From Mycocentrospora acerina (lineage: Eukaryota; Ascomycota; Dothideomycetes; Pleosporales), in the NCBI GenBank assembly GCA_022701365.1, contig JAKUHH010000055.1:1-64000 (forward strand): DNA of 64,000 nucleotides. The letters are read 5' to 3'. This document shows positions 13,603 to 23,425 of this stretch, in pieces; the first letter of the stretch is position 1; each line of letters opens with the position of its first letter. Below the pieces are notes generated by a model. That model had not been told where the DNA came from. It saw only the letters and a program-made list of their open reading frames with translations, and did not search any database. The position numbers and the translations under genes are program-made.

Positions 13603-14110
13603 TTAGGCGCTACTTATTACTGCGTTCTTGCTAAACTCTATTAGCTTGCTCTTGCCTAAAGACTTTACTATATTATTACTACTACTACCTCTACTAACCT
13701 TCTCTTTAATAGCTACTTTATTTCTACTACTTCTACTCTTCTTTACTAATACTGCTGCTATCTCTGCTATCTTTGCTGCTATCTCTTCTATCCTCTCTTT
13801 TATCCCCTCTATTATAGCCTTTATGCCTACTACTACCTCCTAAATTTCCCTTAACTTTGCCTGCAAGGACTAAACCTCTTTTTCTATTAACTAATAATAT
13901 ATAAGTATAACCTTTGCTGTAGTTATACTAGTAACCTAAGAGTTAGCTACTTATATATATATTACTAGCTAATAGGCTGCTTTAGTAGCAAGCTCTCTAA
14001 CTATGTCTATCTCTTCCTTATTATTAATGCTGCTATAGATAAAGTTACTCTATAAGTTTAAGGCCTACTAGAAAGACCTAAACTTAGGTCTAATATATAA
14101 TAGCACTTAT
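13603..14110 (-). pseudogene. Conserved antisense ORF in the 3' region of the gypsy element
   Basis: On the strand opposite to pol, a single frame of about 170 codons runs from near 14110 to a TAA at about 13603, just downstream of the pol chromodomain. It encodes a charged, probably coiled-coil product with Glu/Ile/Ala-rich heptads around IKERIEEIAAKIAEIA, then a Lys/Ser-rich tail. Its interruptions are nearly all TAG or TAA at positions that could be Gln, the same damage as pol. The frame is also present in copy A (1-263). I do not recognise a family, and the N-terminus is uncertain. The plus-strand open frame at 13628-13843 is its hydrophobic shadow. Antisense ORFs are known in some plant gypsy elements; the role here is inference. 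Confidence 0.5.
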
Positions 14111-14308
14111 TAAGAAATTAGCACTAAAGACTATAGGACAAGATATAGATACTTACTAGATTACACTTCTTATTCTGCTTTATGTAATAGTAGTATTTCT
14201 TTAACTTTGCTAAATAAAACTTAAACTTAATAAATTGCCTGCAGGCAACAGCCTGTATGCACTATATGCAGATAACCTAGAAGGCTACTAGGAGGGCACT
14301 AGGGGGGA

Positions 14309-14489
14309 CAGGGATTAGCATAAGGGTAGGGGTGGGTGTAGGTGTGAGTGCAGGTGCGGGTGCGGGTGCTGGTGCTGGTGCTGCTGCTGGTGCTGCTGGT
14401 GCTGGTGCTAGTGCTAGTGTTGTTGTTGTTGTTATTGTTGCTGCTGCTGCTGTAGTTATAGTTGTAGTTGTAATTGTAGTTTTGCTATA
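14309..14489 (+). repeat. GGTGCT/GTTGTT-type microsatellite inside gypsy copy B
   Basis: A low-complexity tract that grades from GGGTGT through GGTGCGGGTGCT, GGTGCTGCTGCT, GTTGTTGTT and GCTGCTGCT to GTAGTTGTA units. It lies between the antisense ORF and the 3' LTR. It is the only GC-rich stretch in this element and shows little of the TG-to-TA damage around it. Confidence 0.85.
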
Positions 14490-14933
14490 CTTATTAGCAA
14501 AATACTACTAAAAAGGCTTAATAAAGGATACATACAAAAAATGTTAAGCCTAACTACTAAAGAGATTAAGATTTTAGGGAGAAAGCCTTAATAAATAAGA
14601 ACCTGTCTTAAGGTAAAAAAGACAATTATTAAGGCAATAATAAAGGAAAAAATTTTTTAAAGTAAAAGTTAAAACATTGTTAAAGATTACCTTACAGCAA
14701 GATGCAAATAAGAGTTAAATATAAAAAAGGATATATTTAGATAGGATATAGACTTATACTATAAAGAAAGGCAAAAAAAGGAAGGTAATATAAACTTTAA
14801 ACAAAAGGGTTTTGCAAAGACAAGAGAAAGAAAACCTAGATACTATCTAAACCCTACTTTACCTTTTCTTCTTTCTCTCTCCTTTATACAGATAAAAGAC
14901 AACTCTGCAAAAAAGGGACTTTTTTTGCCTATA

Positions 14934-14948
14934 TAGAGAGGGGGGTAG
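14934..14948 (+). other. Polypurine tract of gypsy copy B
   Basis: The purine-rich stretch AGAGAGGGGGGTAG ends directly at the 3' LTR start (14949). This is the expected site for plus-strand priming in LTR retrotransposons. Confidence 0.7.
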
Positions 14949-15236
14949 TGTAATGTTTATAATATTACATCTTATTATTACCTCTAAGTTAACTAACACT
15001 TATCTAATAGCTACCTAATTTGTACTTGCTTTAGATAGTAACCTTAAGAAGGGATATATAAAGAGGGCAGTCTGTGTAGCTTTATAAAGTAGTTTTTCTG
15101 TATCCTTTTATATAAGACCTATAGGTGTAGAGAATAGTATCTTTAGTTTACCCTCTAGTCCTAGCACTCCTATATGCCTAGTAGTGGACACTTCAGACCC
15201 TATTCGGATCACTCTCTTATAACCTGCGTTGTTACA
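14949..15236 (+). repeat. 3' LTR of gypsy copy B
   Basis: 288 bp, followed by the target duplication TAAAT. The first ~220 bp are RIP-mutated, but the last ~55 bp (15181-15236) keep TGG, TCAG, TTCGGATC and TGCGTTG where the 5' LTR has the transition products. RIP damage therefore stops inside this LTR, next to the gene island. Confidence 0.93.
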
Positions 15237-15329
15237 TAAATAGCTTCTTAAAAGATTTAATAAATTTACTTTACTTTTTTAAGTATACTCTTACTTTCTA
15301 TCTAAATAAGTTTTTTTTTTTTAAAGTTA

Positions 15330-15485
15330 CTATTTAGTAATTAGTAATTAGTAATTTTACTAATTTTAGTAAACCTAGTAATTAGTAACTACTATTTAGT
15401 AATTACTATTTACTTAGTAATTACTAACTTTAGCGCCTAGTAAATAGTAATTAGTAATTACTAAGTAATTACTATTTACTAAATC
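15330..15485. repeat. TTAGTAATTACTA palindromic repeat block at the AT/GC border
   Basis: Multiple copies of TAGTAATTAGTAATT, TAGTAATTACTATTTACT and their reverse complements lie end to end. The right half (about 15440-15480) is nearly self-complementary around GTAATTAGTAATTACTAA, and a GCGCCTA spacer separates two mirror halves. The sequence changes abruptly to GC-balanced DNA at about 15485. It may be the terminal part of the interrupted hAT element or a small inverted-repeat element; no coding sequence is seen. Confidence 0.6.
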
Positions 15486-15900
15486 CCCCATCTCTGCTTC
15501 GTATACGTACGTTCGCCATGTCCGTGCCTATACGACGCGCACGGACATGATGATAGGTCCGTCTCTCCTGAGTAGGGCTCACTTCTAAGCCTCCACTAGG
15601 CTATGTCTGATTCTGCGCGAATAAATTTGTGCATGTCGCTTGGCTAAATCCCTAATTGCTTTAACTCAGAACCTTAGCTCATGGTGTGTTTTGAAGTCCT
15701 TGTTTTTTTGGCTACGCTGTTGAGAAAGAATGCGTGACTCTTGCAACAGGGTAAGCCATGCGAAAAGAATCTTCGTGCGCTTCCTCTATTTAAGAAATAC
15801 TTCTGGTCGTGCATAAGATCGTATACATCAAGATCAATCTCGCAAACACGAAAATGACTTCCAGCACCTAAAAGGTCTTTAGTGGCCTTACAGAAAGGAT

Positions 15901-16715
15901 ATGCCTTATCTCATCCGCTCAGACGACCTCAAGCTCTTCTACACTCTTCATGGCGATCCTTTAAATCCACCTTTTCTACTGATCCACGGCTGGACTTGCG
16001 ACTCAGTGGACTGGTCTTTTACTATTCCCGACCTCATCGAGAAGTACCATGTGATTGTCTTCGATCTTCGCGGTCATGGCCACTCTAGCGCGCCAGAGAA
16101 CGGTTCATATACCGTCAAGGACTTAGTAGATGATGCTGTGGCTCTACTACAGCATATTAACTCTACTGTAAACGTACTTGTCATGGGCCATTCATTAGGC
16201 GGAATCGTTGCATCGTCTCTCACTGCGTTGCATGCGAACATGTTCCGAGGCCTCGTTGTCATTGACCTCCCCTATTGGCGCACAAAAGTCTTTTGGGAAA
16301 ACATGCTGCCTAAATGGAACGGGCTTCAGAGTATCTTTCCCTTTATTACAGAGGCCTTTGGCAATCATCTTCCTCCAGACATGCCACAGTGGATGCCGGT
16401 TTGGATGAGACTCGCATAGCGGCCATGAGTGAGCATGCCATTGAGGCTAGTTTGAAAGGTACCTTTTCGCCTGATATGCTTGGACAGCAAGAGATACACA
16501 CGGAACTTGTGAAGAACAGAACGATCCCCCGACTAGGCGTATACTCGACAGAGGATCAGACGGAGAAAGAGAGGACGCTTGGAGCTGGGGAGAGTGATGA
16601 CTTTGTTTACGTTACCGACGCTGGGCATTTTATACACCACATAAAATCAGAAAAATTTAATGAAATTGTAAAGAAGTGGCTATTTAGAATTAAAAAAAAA
16701 TCAAAGACCAACTAA
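15901..16715 (+). pseudogene. Alpha/beta hydrolase with a central frameshift
   Basis: The first frame (15901-16419, 172 codons) has alpha/beta-hydrolase features: an oxyanion-loop HGW at residues 29-31, FDLRGHG near 54-60, and the nucleophile elbow GHSLGG at 96-101 (Ser98). After PQWMPVW it runs into a TAG. The rest of the family fold continues in another frame up to 16715, with EASLKGTFSPDMLG, IPRLGVY and the presumed catalytic-His region AGHFIHHIKS. Changing frame needs a one-base loss (or two-base gain) near 16395-16420; no intron fits, since the only GT..AG pair there is about 21 nt. Together the two parts give a near-full hydrolase of about 265 residues, probably cytosolic because no signal peptide is seen. 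It is either a pseudogene or an assembly error. Substrate unknown. The tail is Lys-rich before an A-rich downstream region. Confidence 0.75.
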
Positions 16716-17997
16716 ATCAGCGAAATTAAAAAAAAAAAATTTCCTCTAGATATAAACTCATTCTAATGGCCCGGAAATTTCTATGTGTATACTCGTCAAA
16801 TTTTTTGCAATTTAGCATTGAACTTGTTAAAAGGTCTAAGAAAGAACAGGATTCATCATAAGAAAAGTTCGAATAGTAGACTATCCAGACACTGGATGCC
16901 CAGAAGCGGCTATACGTGTTTGACAGTCAGTGTTTGAAATAACATTTCAAATATTCATTTTTCAGGTTTTTTTGATTCTGAGCAAATCAATGTTATTTCT
17001 TGGGCAATGCTTCTCTGTTCACACGCATCTAGATTACACTTCAAAAACAAAGCTAGCAGGTACTACGAGGGAGATTAATCAGGAGGGACTTGTTATATTA
17101 TGATGAGTGTAGGATTTTGAGACTAAGCAGGAGCTGGGTGCTTACCTGCTCACACACGTGATAATTGTTGAAATATGAAAGAGCTATCATATGACACGAC
17201 CTAAATGTTTACATGATCATGTGTATATATATCTCCTCTCCATTAGACTATTCAATCTTCGATCAATCACCCTCGAAATGAATATTAGTGCTACGTTCAC
17301 TTCAACAATAGTATACCAGTATTACCTAGCAATATGGCTGGTCTTGTGTTGAGGATTTCAAGTGCTTTCATGGAACAAAAGACGACAAATATAATTCACT
17401 TTACTCTTGTTTGTGTGACTCGTTTTTTCCCTTTCCAGTTTTCTTCTGTTCCTTTTACATCAAATCTTATCTCACATCAGCTATTGCTATGAATTCTTTG
17501 ATCTTGAGTGGTGATGCTAGCTAACACTGGTAGTCTATGCCGTATGTAAACAAGCAAGTACCCAGTGATTGTGGGGTCTATAATTCCTCCCTCTTTGATG
17601 TTAGAAGAAGATTTTTTAATCGGTTACTTTTAAACGATTCAAGCTTGGTTGTTTTAAGGCAATTTAAATGTGCTAGTTCTCCAAACAATACATGGATCGC
17701 AGTTTGTGATGAATGCTATAGCTCTCAAATTGAATTTTTTTAATCATCAAATAAACGTTTTGTCAATCTCATCGTTGGAATGTTTTATTTTCGTCAACTC
17801 AATTCTTACGATGAAAGATTGCAGGTCTGTGTCAATGATCAGCCCAATCCCGCTGTGCTATGCAAGACAAAAGGGTTCGAAGATGTATCAATTGATATGT
17901 TTTCAGAGATAACACAAATCCATACACTGATGTGAAGTTAAATTAATTACCAAAATTATCAATTGATTATTTTAAAGAATTTTCTACTAGTGCAAAA
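16716..17997. other. Intergenic, with one relic of dispersed repeat B
   Basis: No convincing gene. 17058-17165 matches dispersed repeat family B (AATCAGGAGGGACTTGTTAT... to ...GCTCACACACGTG), also seen at about 45874, 47385 and 53685. The short open frames at 17537-17912 lack family features and codon structure. Confidence 0.5.
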
Positions 17998-18326
17998 GTC
18001 GGCCGAGCTACTCGCGTGGTCGGCCGAGCTGCATCCTCAAATCAAAATATGCATTATGCCTTCTAGCCTGTAAAGTAAGTAGTCCGGCCATATTATTGCC
18101 CTAGGTATTCCTAGTTCAACATTGTAGTACATCGCCGCGTCATCACCAAGTCAGGTACCCGCAGCTACAAGATGAATTTGTGATCGAGCAGTACACCGGC
18201 CGAAAGATTCTGCCCCTGACTTTCAAAATTAGAGCGTCTTGCAAACGGCGAAATTTCCCCTGGAATACTATACAGATTTTGAGTGTCAATACTCGTCTCG
18301 GAGTTCGGCCTTGTGCTTTGGCCGAA
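17998..18326. promoter_or_regulatory. Cluster of CGGCCGA-like motifs upstream of the SMP-30-like gene
   Basis: The 12-mer GTCGGCCGAGCT occurs twice, at 17998-18009 and 18019-18030. CGGCCGA recurs at 18197-18203. A perfect 7-bp inverted repeat TTCGGCC-N9-GGCCGAA lies at 18304-18326. All are within 470 bp upstream of the ATG at 18468. CGG half-sites are typical targets of fungal Zn2Cys6 regulators, so these may be binding sites; this is inference from pattern only. Confidence 0.4.
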
Positions 18327-18467
18327 TTTAAAATTTCGAATTGGTTAAGGAAGGCACAACCACCGAAGACTGAAGGTGAAAGCAAACTATTCGCCTTTTT
18401 AAACTATCTTTCCTACCATAGAATCTCAAAACGATTCATTCATTGACAAGCAGATACTACACCAAAC

Positions 18468-19466
18468 ATGAAATTTAGTTCATTCTTTATTGTTCTCTTC
18501 CTCTCTTACGCAACTTCTTTTAATGCCTTGAATACCATCGCACAAGCCATTTCCTCTGAAAAAACAGATTTTTACACTGTATACCAATTCCCGAACGGCA
18601 CCTGGGTCGAAAACCTTGCTGTTCGTATGAATGGACGCATATTAGTGACGCACCTAAAGAACGGAGATCTCCATGAGATCGATCCATCAGACTCCTCTGC
18701 ACGACTTGTGTACAGCTTCAACAACTCCTCATCTTTGTCTGGCATCTCAGAGATTGATCGAGATGTCTTTGTCGTCGCTGTGGGTAACTGGAATTCAACC
18801 TCAGATTCACCTACGGGAGTCCACTCTATCTGGAGGATTGACTTCAATTCACACCCATCACCCAGAATCTCCATGATTACGACCATCCCGGATATTGTCT
18901 CTCCTAATGGGATGACGACTCTTGACAGAAAAATGGGCACAATTCTTATCGGAGACTCAACGCTAGGACGAGTCTCTTTGGTCAATGCCAGATCTGGCCA
19001 ACATAGCGTTGTAATGGAAGACCTTACCATGAAACCAGCGGCAAACCAGTCTTTTCAGCTTGGAATCAATGGTATCAAATACTCAGAAGGACATCTCTAC
19101 TACGTAAGCTCCACACAAAAACTCTTCTGCCGTGTAAAGATCGATCAAATATCTGGAAAGGCCCTTGGGGCTTTCGAAATTATTACGGAGGAGGTATTCG
19201 GTGATGATTTTGCGATCACACCAGGCGGCTCTGCTTTCCTTGCTGAGAACACGCTCAACACTATCATTGAGATTTACCCAAATGGTACTGATAGAGCGGT
19301 TTTGGGGAATCTCAATTCGTCCGCTGTTGCAGGCGCTACTTCTGCTGCGTTTGGAAGGAGGAAAGAAGATAGAAATACATTGTACGTGACGACCAGTGGC
19401 GCCATAGATGCTCCTGTTAATGGCACTTTCACCGAAGGAGGAAAGCTAGTAGCGATTATACTGTGA
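18468..19466 (+). CDS. Secreted SMP-30/gluconolactonase-like six-bladed propeller protein
   Basis: Single-exon gene of 332 codons. Residues 1 to about 27 form a typical signal peptide (Lys-Phe, then a hydrophobic core, Ala-rich cleavage region), so the product should enter the secretory pathway. The body has the repeated strands of an SMP-30/LRE-like beta-propeller: WVENLAVRMNGRILVTH (Glu49 in the position of a metal ligand), SPNGMTTL (Asn ligand position), ILIGDSTLGRVSLV and DDFAITPGGSAFLAEN. Several N-glycosylation sequons (NGT, NSS, NST, NQS) support secretion. Members hydrolyse lactones or are of unknown function, and secreted versions are common near fungal secondary-metabolite genes. 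Substrate cannot be inferred. Codon use is normal and there are no disruptions. The start is supported by the signal peptide and the AACATG context. Confidence 0.85.
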   Translation: MKFSSFFIVLFLSYATSFNALNTIAQAISSEKTDFYTVYQFPNGTWVENLAVRMNGRILVTHLKNGDLHEIDPSDSSARLVYSFNNSSSLSGISEIDRDVFVVAVGNWNSTSDSPTGVHSIWRIDFNSHPSPRISMITTIPDIVSPNGMTTLDRKMGTILIGDSTLGRVSLVNARSGQHSVVMEDLTMKPAANQSFQLGINGIKYSEGHLYYVSSTQKLFCRVKIDQISGKALGAFEIITEEVFGDDFAITPGGSAFLAENTLNTIIEIYPNGTDRAVLGNLNSSAVAGATSAAFGRRKEDRNTLYVTTSGAIDAPVNGTFTEGGKLVAIIL

Positions 19467-20096
19467 CTAGTTGAAATGGGCAGACTTCTCTAGCTGTGAA
19501 ATGTAGACATTGCTTAAAGCCAGGCAAATGAAAACCTTAACGACTTTTGTACATTAAACCAAAATTCATAATTGTTACATGATTTATCTCATAAATAATG
19601 GCAATTTTGATATTGTAAATAAATTGTTGTGCATGTTACAGTGTCTGTTTAGTTATTACATTGATTCAGGTTTGATTTGATATATCAGTTGACAAGGTTT
19701 AACGTTGGTGAGAAAGCTCTAAATGGGCACAAAGACAGGCTAAGCCATGAATGTTTACAAGAGAAATCAAAACGTAAGAAGCCTTTTCAAAATAATACGT
19801 AAGATTGTATTTTCTTACGTTCCTCTCTCGCACCATATGAAACCCCAACATGCTCAGCGTTGTTAAACTTAAGTTTTAAATGTATTCTACTTAAAAGGAG
19901 TGGTCGTTGGTATGTTAAGTCATTTTTGTGTTAGGTGTGTTAGCTGCGCTAGTATGTTTTTTCAAATTTTAGGGAACAACAAAACGAATGAAGGCTGCTT
20001 AAAAGGAAAGTTGTATCATCTTCATATTCATGTCGCATTGAGTAAAGTCGATATTGTGAAACAATACTACGACCCCAAGACGATTTATCATAAACA
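19467..20096. other. Intergenic, nothing recognised
   Basis: The 3' flank of the SMP-30-like gene becomes AT-rich with no coding pattern. The open frame at 19900-20106 has no supporting features. Confidence 0.6.
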
Positions 20097-21345
20097 CTAC
20101 TGGTAACTAACGTAACTGAAATCACACAAAAACTCTACTTCAACAGTCGACAGACCATCCACATTGATATCTTTGGCCTCCGCGCCTCCGCGCGCGATCT
20201 CGACCGTCCAATCTGTGAACGGTGTCTGCATGGTGTAGTCCTTGCTCAGCCCGTAGTCTCCATCATACGTAATGCGCTCTTCACTATCCTTAATCTCCTT
20301 CTCGAATAATGCGATCCTCAAATCTCCAATAAATGATCATGTATCAGACATAGTCTTACTATTCGGTTCAAGGATATCCAAGAAACGCCCATTCGTCTAT
20401 ATCGCTAGTTGCAGCGGGCGATCAGACGATGTCTTGACATTGCGCAAATGGACACGCACACGGCTGAGGCGGACGCGGAAGAGGCCAGTAAAAGCTGTTT
20501 GTGAGGGAGATAAGCAGAATTTGAACTTTCCAGACTCTTAATCTGCGAGGCGACCTACACGAGATCTATGTTGAACTGTGTGTGGTTGAACAGGAAGGTC
20601 TTGCGCTGGATCAACTTCGTCGAGCTGAATTGCGAGACCGCGTCCTTCAGACGCGCGGTATCGACCAAGTAGTCGCTGATGGGCTTTGTGGAAGAGAGAA
20701 GAACGGGTGTGCGCTTGTCGAGGGAATAGTACATATATGCGTTGACATAGGAATTGAAGTCGATGCAGTCGAGGGCGCGAATAGACATGAGGCGGTCGAA
20801 CATGGCTGTCTAGAGCACAGTGATGACCTTATCGTGTTCTTAGACGTGTTTCATCATGACCATAAGTGGTGGGCGTGATTCCCGTTGCTGTCAAAGGCGG
20901 AGTAGCACGGTTGCGAACTCATCACCGCGCGCGACTAAGTTGACTTGGGCCTGGAGGAAAGTCTTGCCATGTACAAGAAGCGAGCGGAGGGCTAGGAGAT
21001 AGTCTATTTGGTTGGGGATACCAGATCTCCAAAATTGTTTGCTCATTATACCGATCTGGATGTCGAAGCTGTCCCATTGCGCGATTGCGTTGAGAGCATC
21101 GAGTTTCATGTTGCCCTGCTTGAGGTCGTTGGGTTAACACTTCTTTCGATCAATCGAATTCATCGTATTGAAATTCATACCTCCAGCATAAGCAATAGTA
21201 GCAGTAATGGCAAAGCCGATACCAATTACAGCGAAAGGAATTTCCTCTGCAGCCTCAAGCTTCTGCTCCTTCTCCCACTCCGCCACACTGACTTTCAATT
21301 TCTCGCTGGACTCGTCAACGAGCTCACGGGTTTTTTAATTTGTCT
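20097..21345 (-). pseudogene. Relic of a helix-plus-beta-sandwich protein (possibly pore-forming-toxin-like)
   Basis: GC-balanced, codon-like sequence on the minus strand, broken by stops and frameshifts. In order: a charged helix followed by a glycine/alanine-rich hydrophobic stretch (about 21180-21310, around IPFAVIGIGFAITA); a helical block at 20891-21109; another at 20555-20803; and a C-terminal block with beta-rich character (about 20110-20540, including PFTDWTVEI). A long amphipathic helix next to a hydrophobic hairpin, ahead of a beta domain, resembles alpha-pore-forming or Tc/Cry6-like toxins. I cannot assign a family, so the comparison is architectural only. One clear break is an in-frame TAA near 21134, between the hydrophobic stretch and the next helix. 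A frameshift lies near 21330. Not functional. Confidence 0.45.
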
Positions 21346-21459
21346 TAGGCGCGCCTCTCTCTCAGCTTTATGATACATAAGGTTCTCATTCATTCTTTAG
21401 TTTCCAAGTTTCTCATTTCCCTCCTCACTTCATTCACAGCTCATTATCTTCCATCTTCC

Positions 21460-23020
21460 TATCACAAATCCTCTGTACATACACAACTGCAATTAACCCG
21501 CATACAGTGAGTGAGATTTTATTCAATCTTACCAATCCGGCTACATTCTCTACAGCTTCTGCTGATTTCCTCGATACGCCTATCAACTTAGACTCCAAGT
21601 CTTTCGCAGTGCTCGCTACAACTGTGCAGACTAGGCTCAATCTGCCCTGTAACCGTGATTAATTTGAGCAGACGTATAACCGTGAGGCTTTTGAGCAGAC
21701 GTTGGAGACGGATATAAGTGTCTATGATGTAAGTTTTATTGCTATCCATACTGTCATGGTTGTCTGCAACGAGACATATAGTGTCGTTTACAAATCCTAG
21801 TCAATGCGGATTTTATTTAATGAAGATGATTCTGATACACAAATCTTGAATAGCAACTCGCGATTAATTTTGAGTCATTATGGAGACTTTCTCACGATTT
21901 CATAGTAGTCGGGGCCCCCTCTATGATAATCACCGGTAAGACGCTCCGTCCTACATATGCTGATCCTTACCTACATATGAATTTTAGATCAGATGATTAC
22001 TGATACAAGTCAAGATGCCATTAATTTTATGAGCGTTGTCAAGCGTCTCCTTGAAAGCGGCTTTAACAGCAACGTCTGCGATACCGTGCTGAAATTCTTA
22101 GACAGTCTGAGCGACAATGCCAGCTGACTTGGTCTAGAAGCCAAGCAACTATCAAAATTTCTCGCTAGAGTAAGTTTTCTTTAAGTGTCTATAAGATTCT
22201 ATCTCACCTAAGCCCTAGTACAAAGTCCAGTCCAATCAATGTTTCAACGAGCTCAACGATACAACCAATCGATGAGATGAGATCGCAGTTTCCGATCAAG
22301 AAGGAGTAAAAAAAATTTGGGCGCAAGTCACGCAGATAGAACAATTAATTAAGCAGGCAAGAGAAGAAACTCAAAACGCAGAGCGTGAAAAGACGAGAGC
22401 TAAAGCTCAAAACATTATCAAGTGGGGTTGTAAGCAGAGCCAAGACTTGAAGCATTGTGAGTTAAAATATGCACGCTAACTAAAGTCGTTGTGTAGTCTC
22501 AGCAATGCCCTTTGTTAGCGCAGCTGTCCTAATTGGTGATAAAGCTCTTAGGCCAAAAATTGATGATTTGCGAAATCATGCTCATGAACTTTTAAAGCAA
22601 TATCACTCGATAATTGCCAAGGCTGGTGCTGACCAAGAGCAGCTTATAGCAGCGCAGAGTGGGTTTAGACATCGAAGCTGGCCCCTACAAGTCAAGACTG
22701 ACCAATCTATATAGTGACGCCGAAGCTCGTTCTCAACACTATCACTAACATAAAGACACAATCGTTGAGTATGAGCAAGTCATTAAAACAGACTTACAGT
22801 AAGTCTTGAATTTTTAATATGTGTCAAAAGATACAGAAGTTAACATCAGAAAGAGCCGCGGCAACGCGCATTGTAATATAAAATAAAGAGTTGTCGCGCA
22901 AAATTGAAGCTCTTAATGAAGACCTTGACGCCACTGAAGCAGACCTTAAGGAAAAAAATGTAGATGCTATCAAAGATCTCATCACAGACTCAATAGAGGA
23001 TGTTGAGAAGTGCCTCTCCA
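21460..23020 (+). pseudogene. Relic of a multi-exon, coiled-coil-rich gene
   Basis: Divergent from the previous relic. Coding-like blocks are joined by canonical introns: about 21729-21782 (GTAAGT...ATAG), about 22169-22218 (GTAAGT...CCCTAG) and about 22459-22499 (GTGAGT, branch GCTAAC, TGTAG). The last restores a single frame across the junction. Blocks include an N-terminal part near 21500-21640 (TASADFLDTPINLDS), a Glu/Lys/Gln-rich coiled coil near 22320-22430, a hydrophobic segment near 22505-22550 and a second acidic coiled coil near 22890-23015. Breaks include in-frame TGA near 22274 and TAA near 22748 (both explainable as C-to-T changes), another TAA near 22880 and a frameshift near 22660. 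Family not recognised; the helix-rich make-up resembles its neighbour, and both could derive from related genes. Confidence 0.5.
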
Positions 23021-23251
23021 TGTGGCAGCAGGTAAATCGAGTTGACGAAGAGATTGATAGAGGCGGTCAGCTTGCGATGTGTAAGGGAAAAATTACGGAC
23101 AACTTGTTGTATTGTTAGGATTATAGAATTAACGATTAAGATTAATAATATACAAAAAGATAGAAATTAGAAACATCGGTAATACTATCAATGTTCTCTT
23201 AAATACAATATGCCTGAACTGTATCAGTAGTGTAGGGCAAGATTTCTAGAT

Positions 23252-23425
23252 TGAACGATGCAGGGAAGAAGAAAGTAATCGAAAAAGGGTCTGATTTCAC
23301 TACCAGGAATATGGGAATACTAGAAAAGAAGGGTAAGCTAAGAATACAGTTCTCTTCACTTATAGGTCTTATATAAAGGATACAGAAACGTTACTTTATA
23401 AATCTATGTTGGCTGTCTCCTCATG
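23252..23425 (-). repeat. Eroded LTR relic of the gypsy family
   Basis: The stretch from TGAACGATGCAGG through AGGTCTTATATAAAGGATAC to about 23425 aligns with the reversed 288-bp LTR (compare 31950-32120) with many small changes and indels. Much older than the other copies. Confidence 0.6.

Larger units (their letters stand above)
7792..15236 (+). mobile_element. Ty3/gypsy chromovirus copy B, complete, 7445 bp, RIP-degraded
   Basis: Structurally complete element: 288-bp LTRs at both ends (TGTAAC...GTTACA type), a perfect 5-bp target duplication TAAAT at 7787-7791 and 15237-15241, and a purine tract just before the 3' LTR. Coding order is gag with a zinc knuckle, reverse transcriptase, RNase H, integrase and a C-terminal chromodomain, which places it among the chromoviruses. 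An antisense reading frame and a GGTGCT-type microsatellite lie between the end of pol and the 3' LTR. TAG/TAA codons occur every few codons in pol, so the copy is dead. Confidence 0.93.

Noticed and set aside
13628..13843. Leu/Ile-rich 71-codon frame that looks like a membrane protein
   Set aside because: It is the complement of the antisense coiled-coil frame in the gypsy element; its hydrophobicity comes from reading charged codons backwards.
20555..20878. Plus-strand open frames opposite the 20-kb relic
   Set aside because: The minus-strand reading has family-like helix and beta patterning; the plus frames do not.
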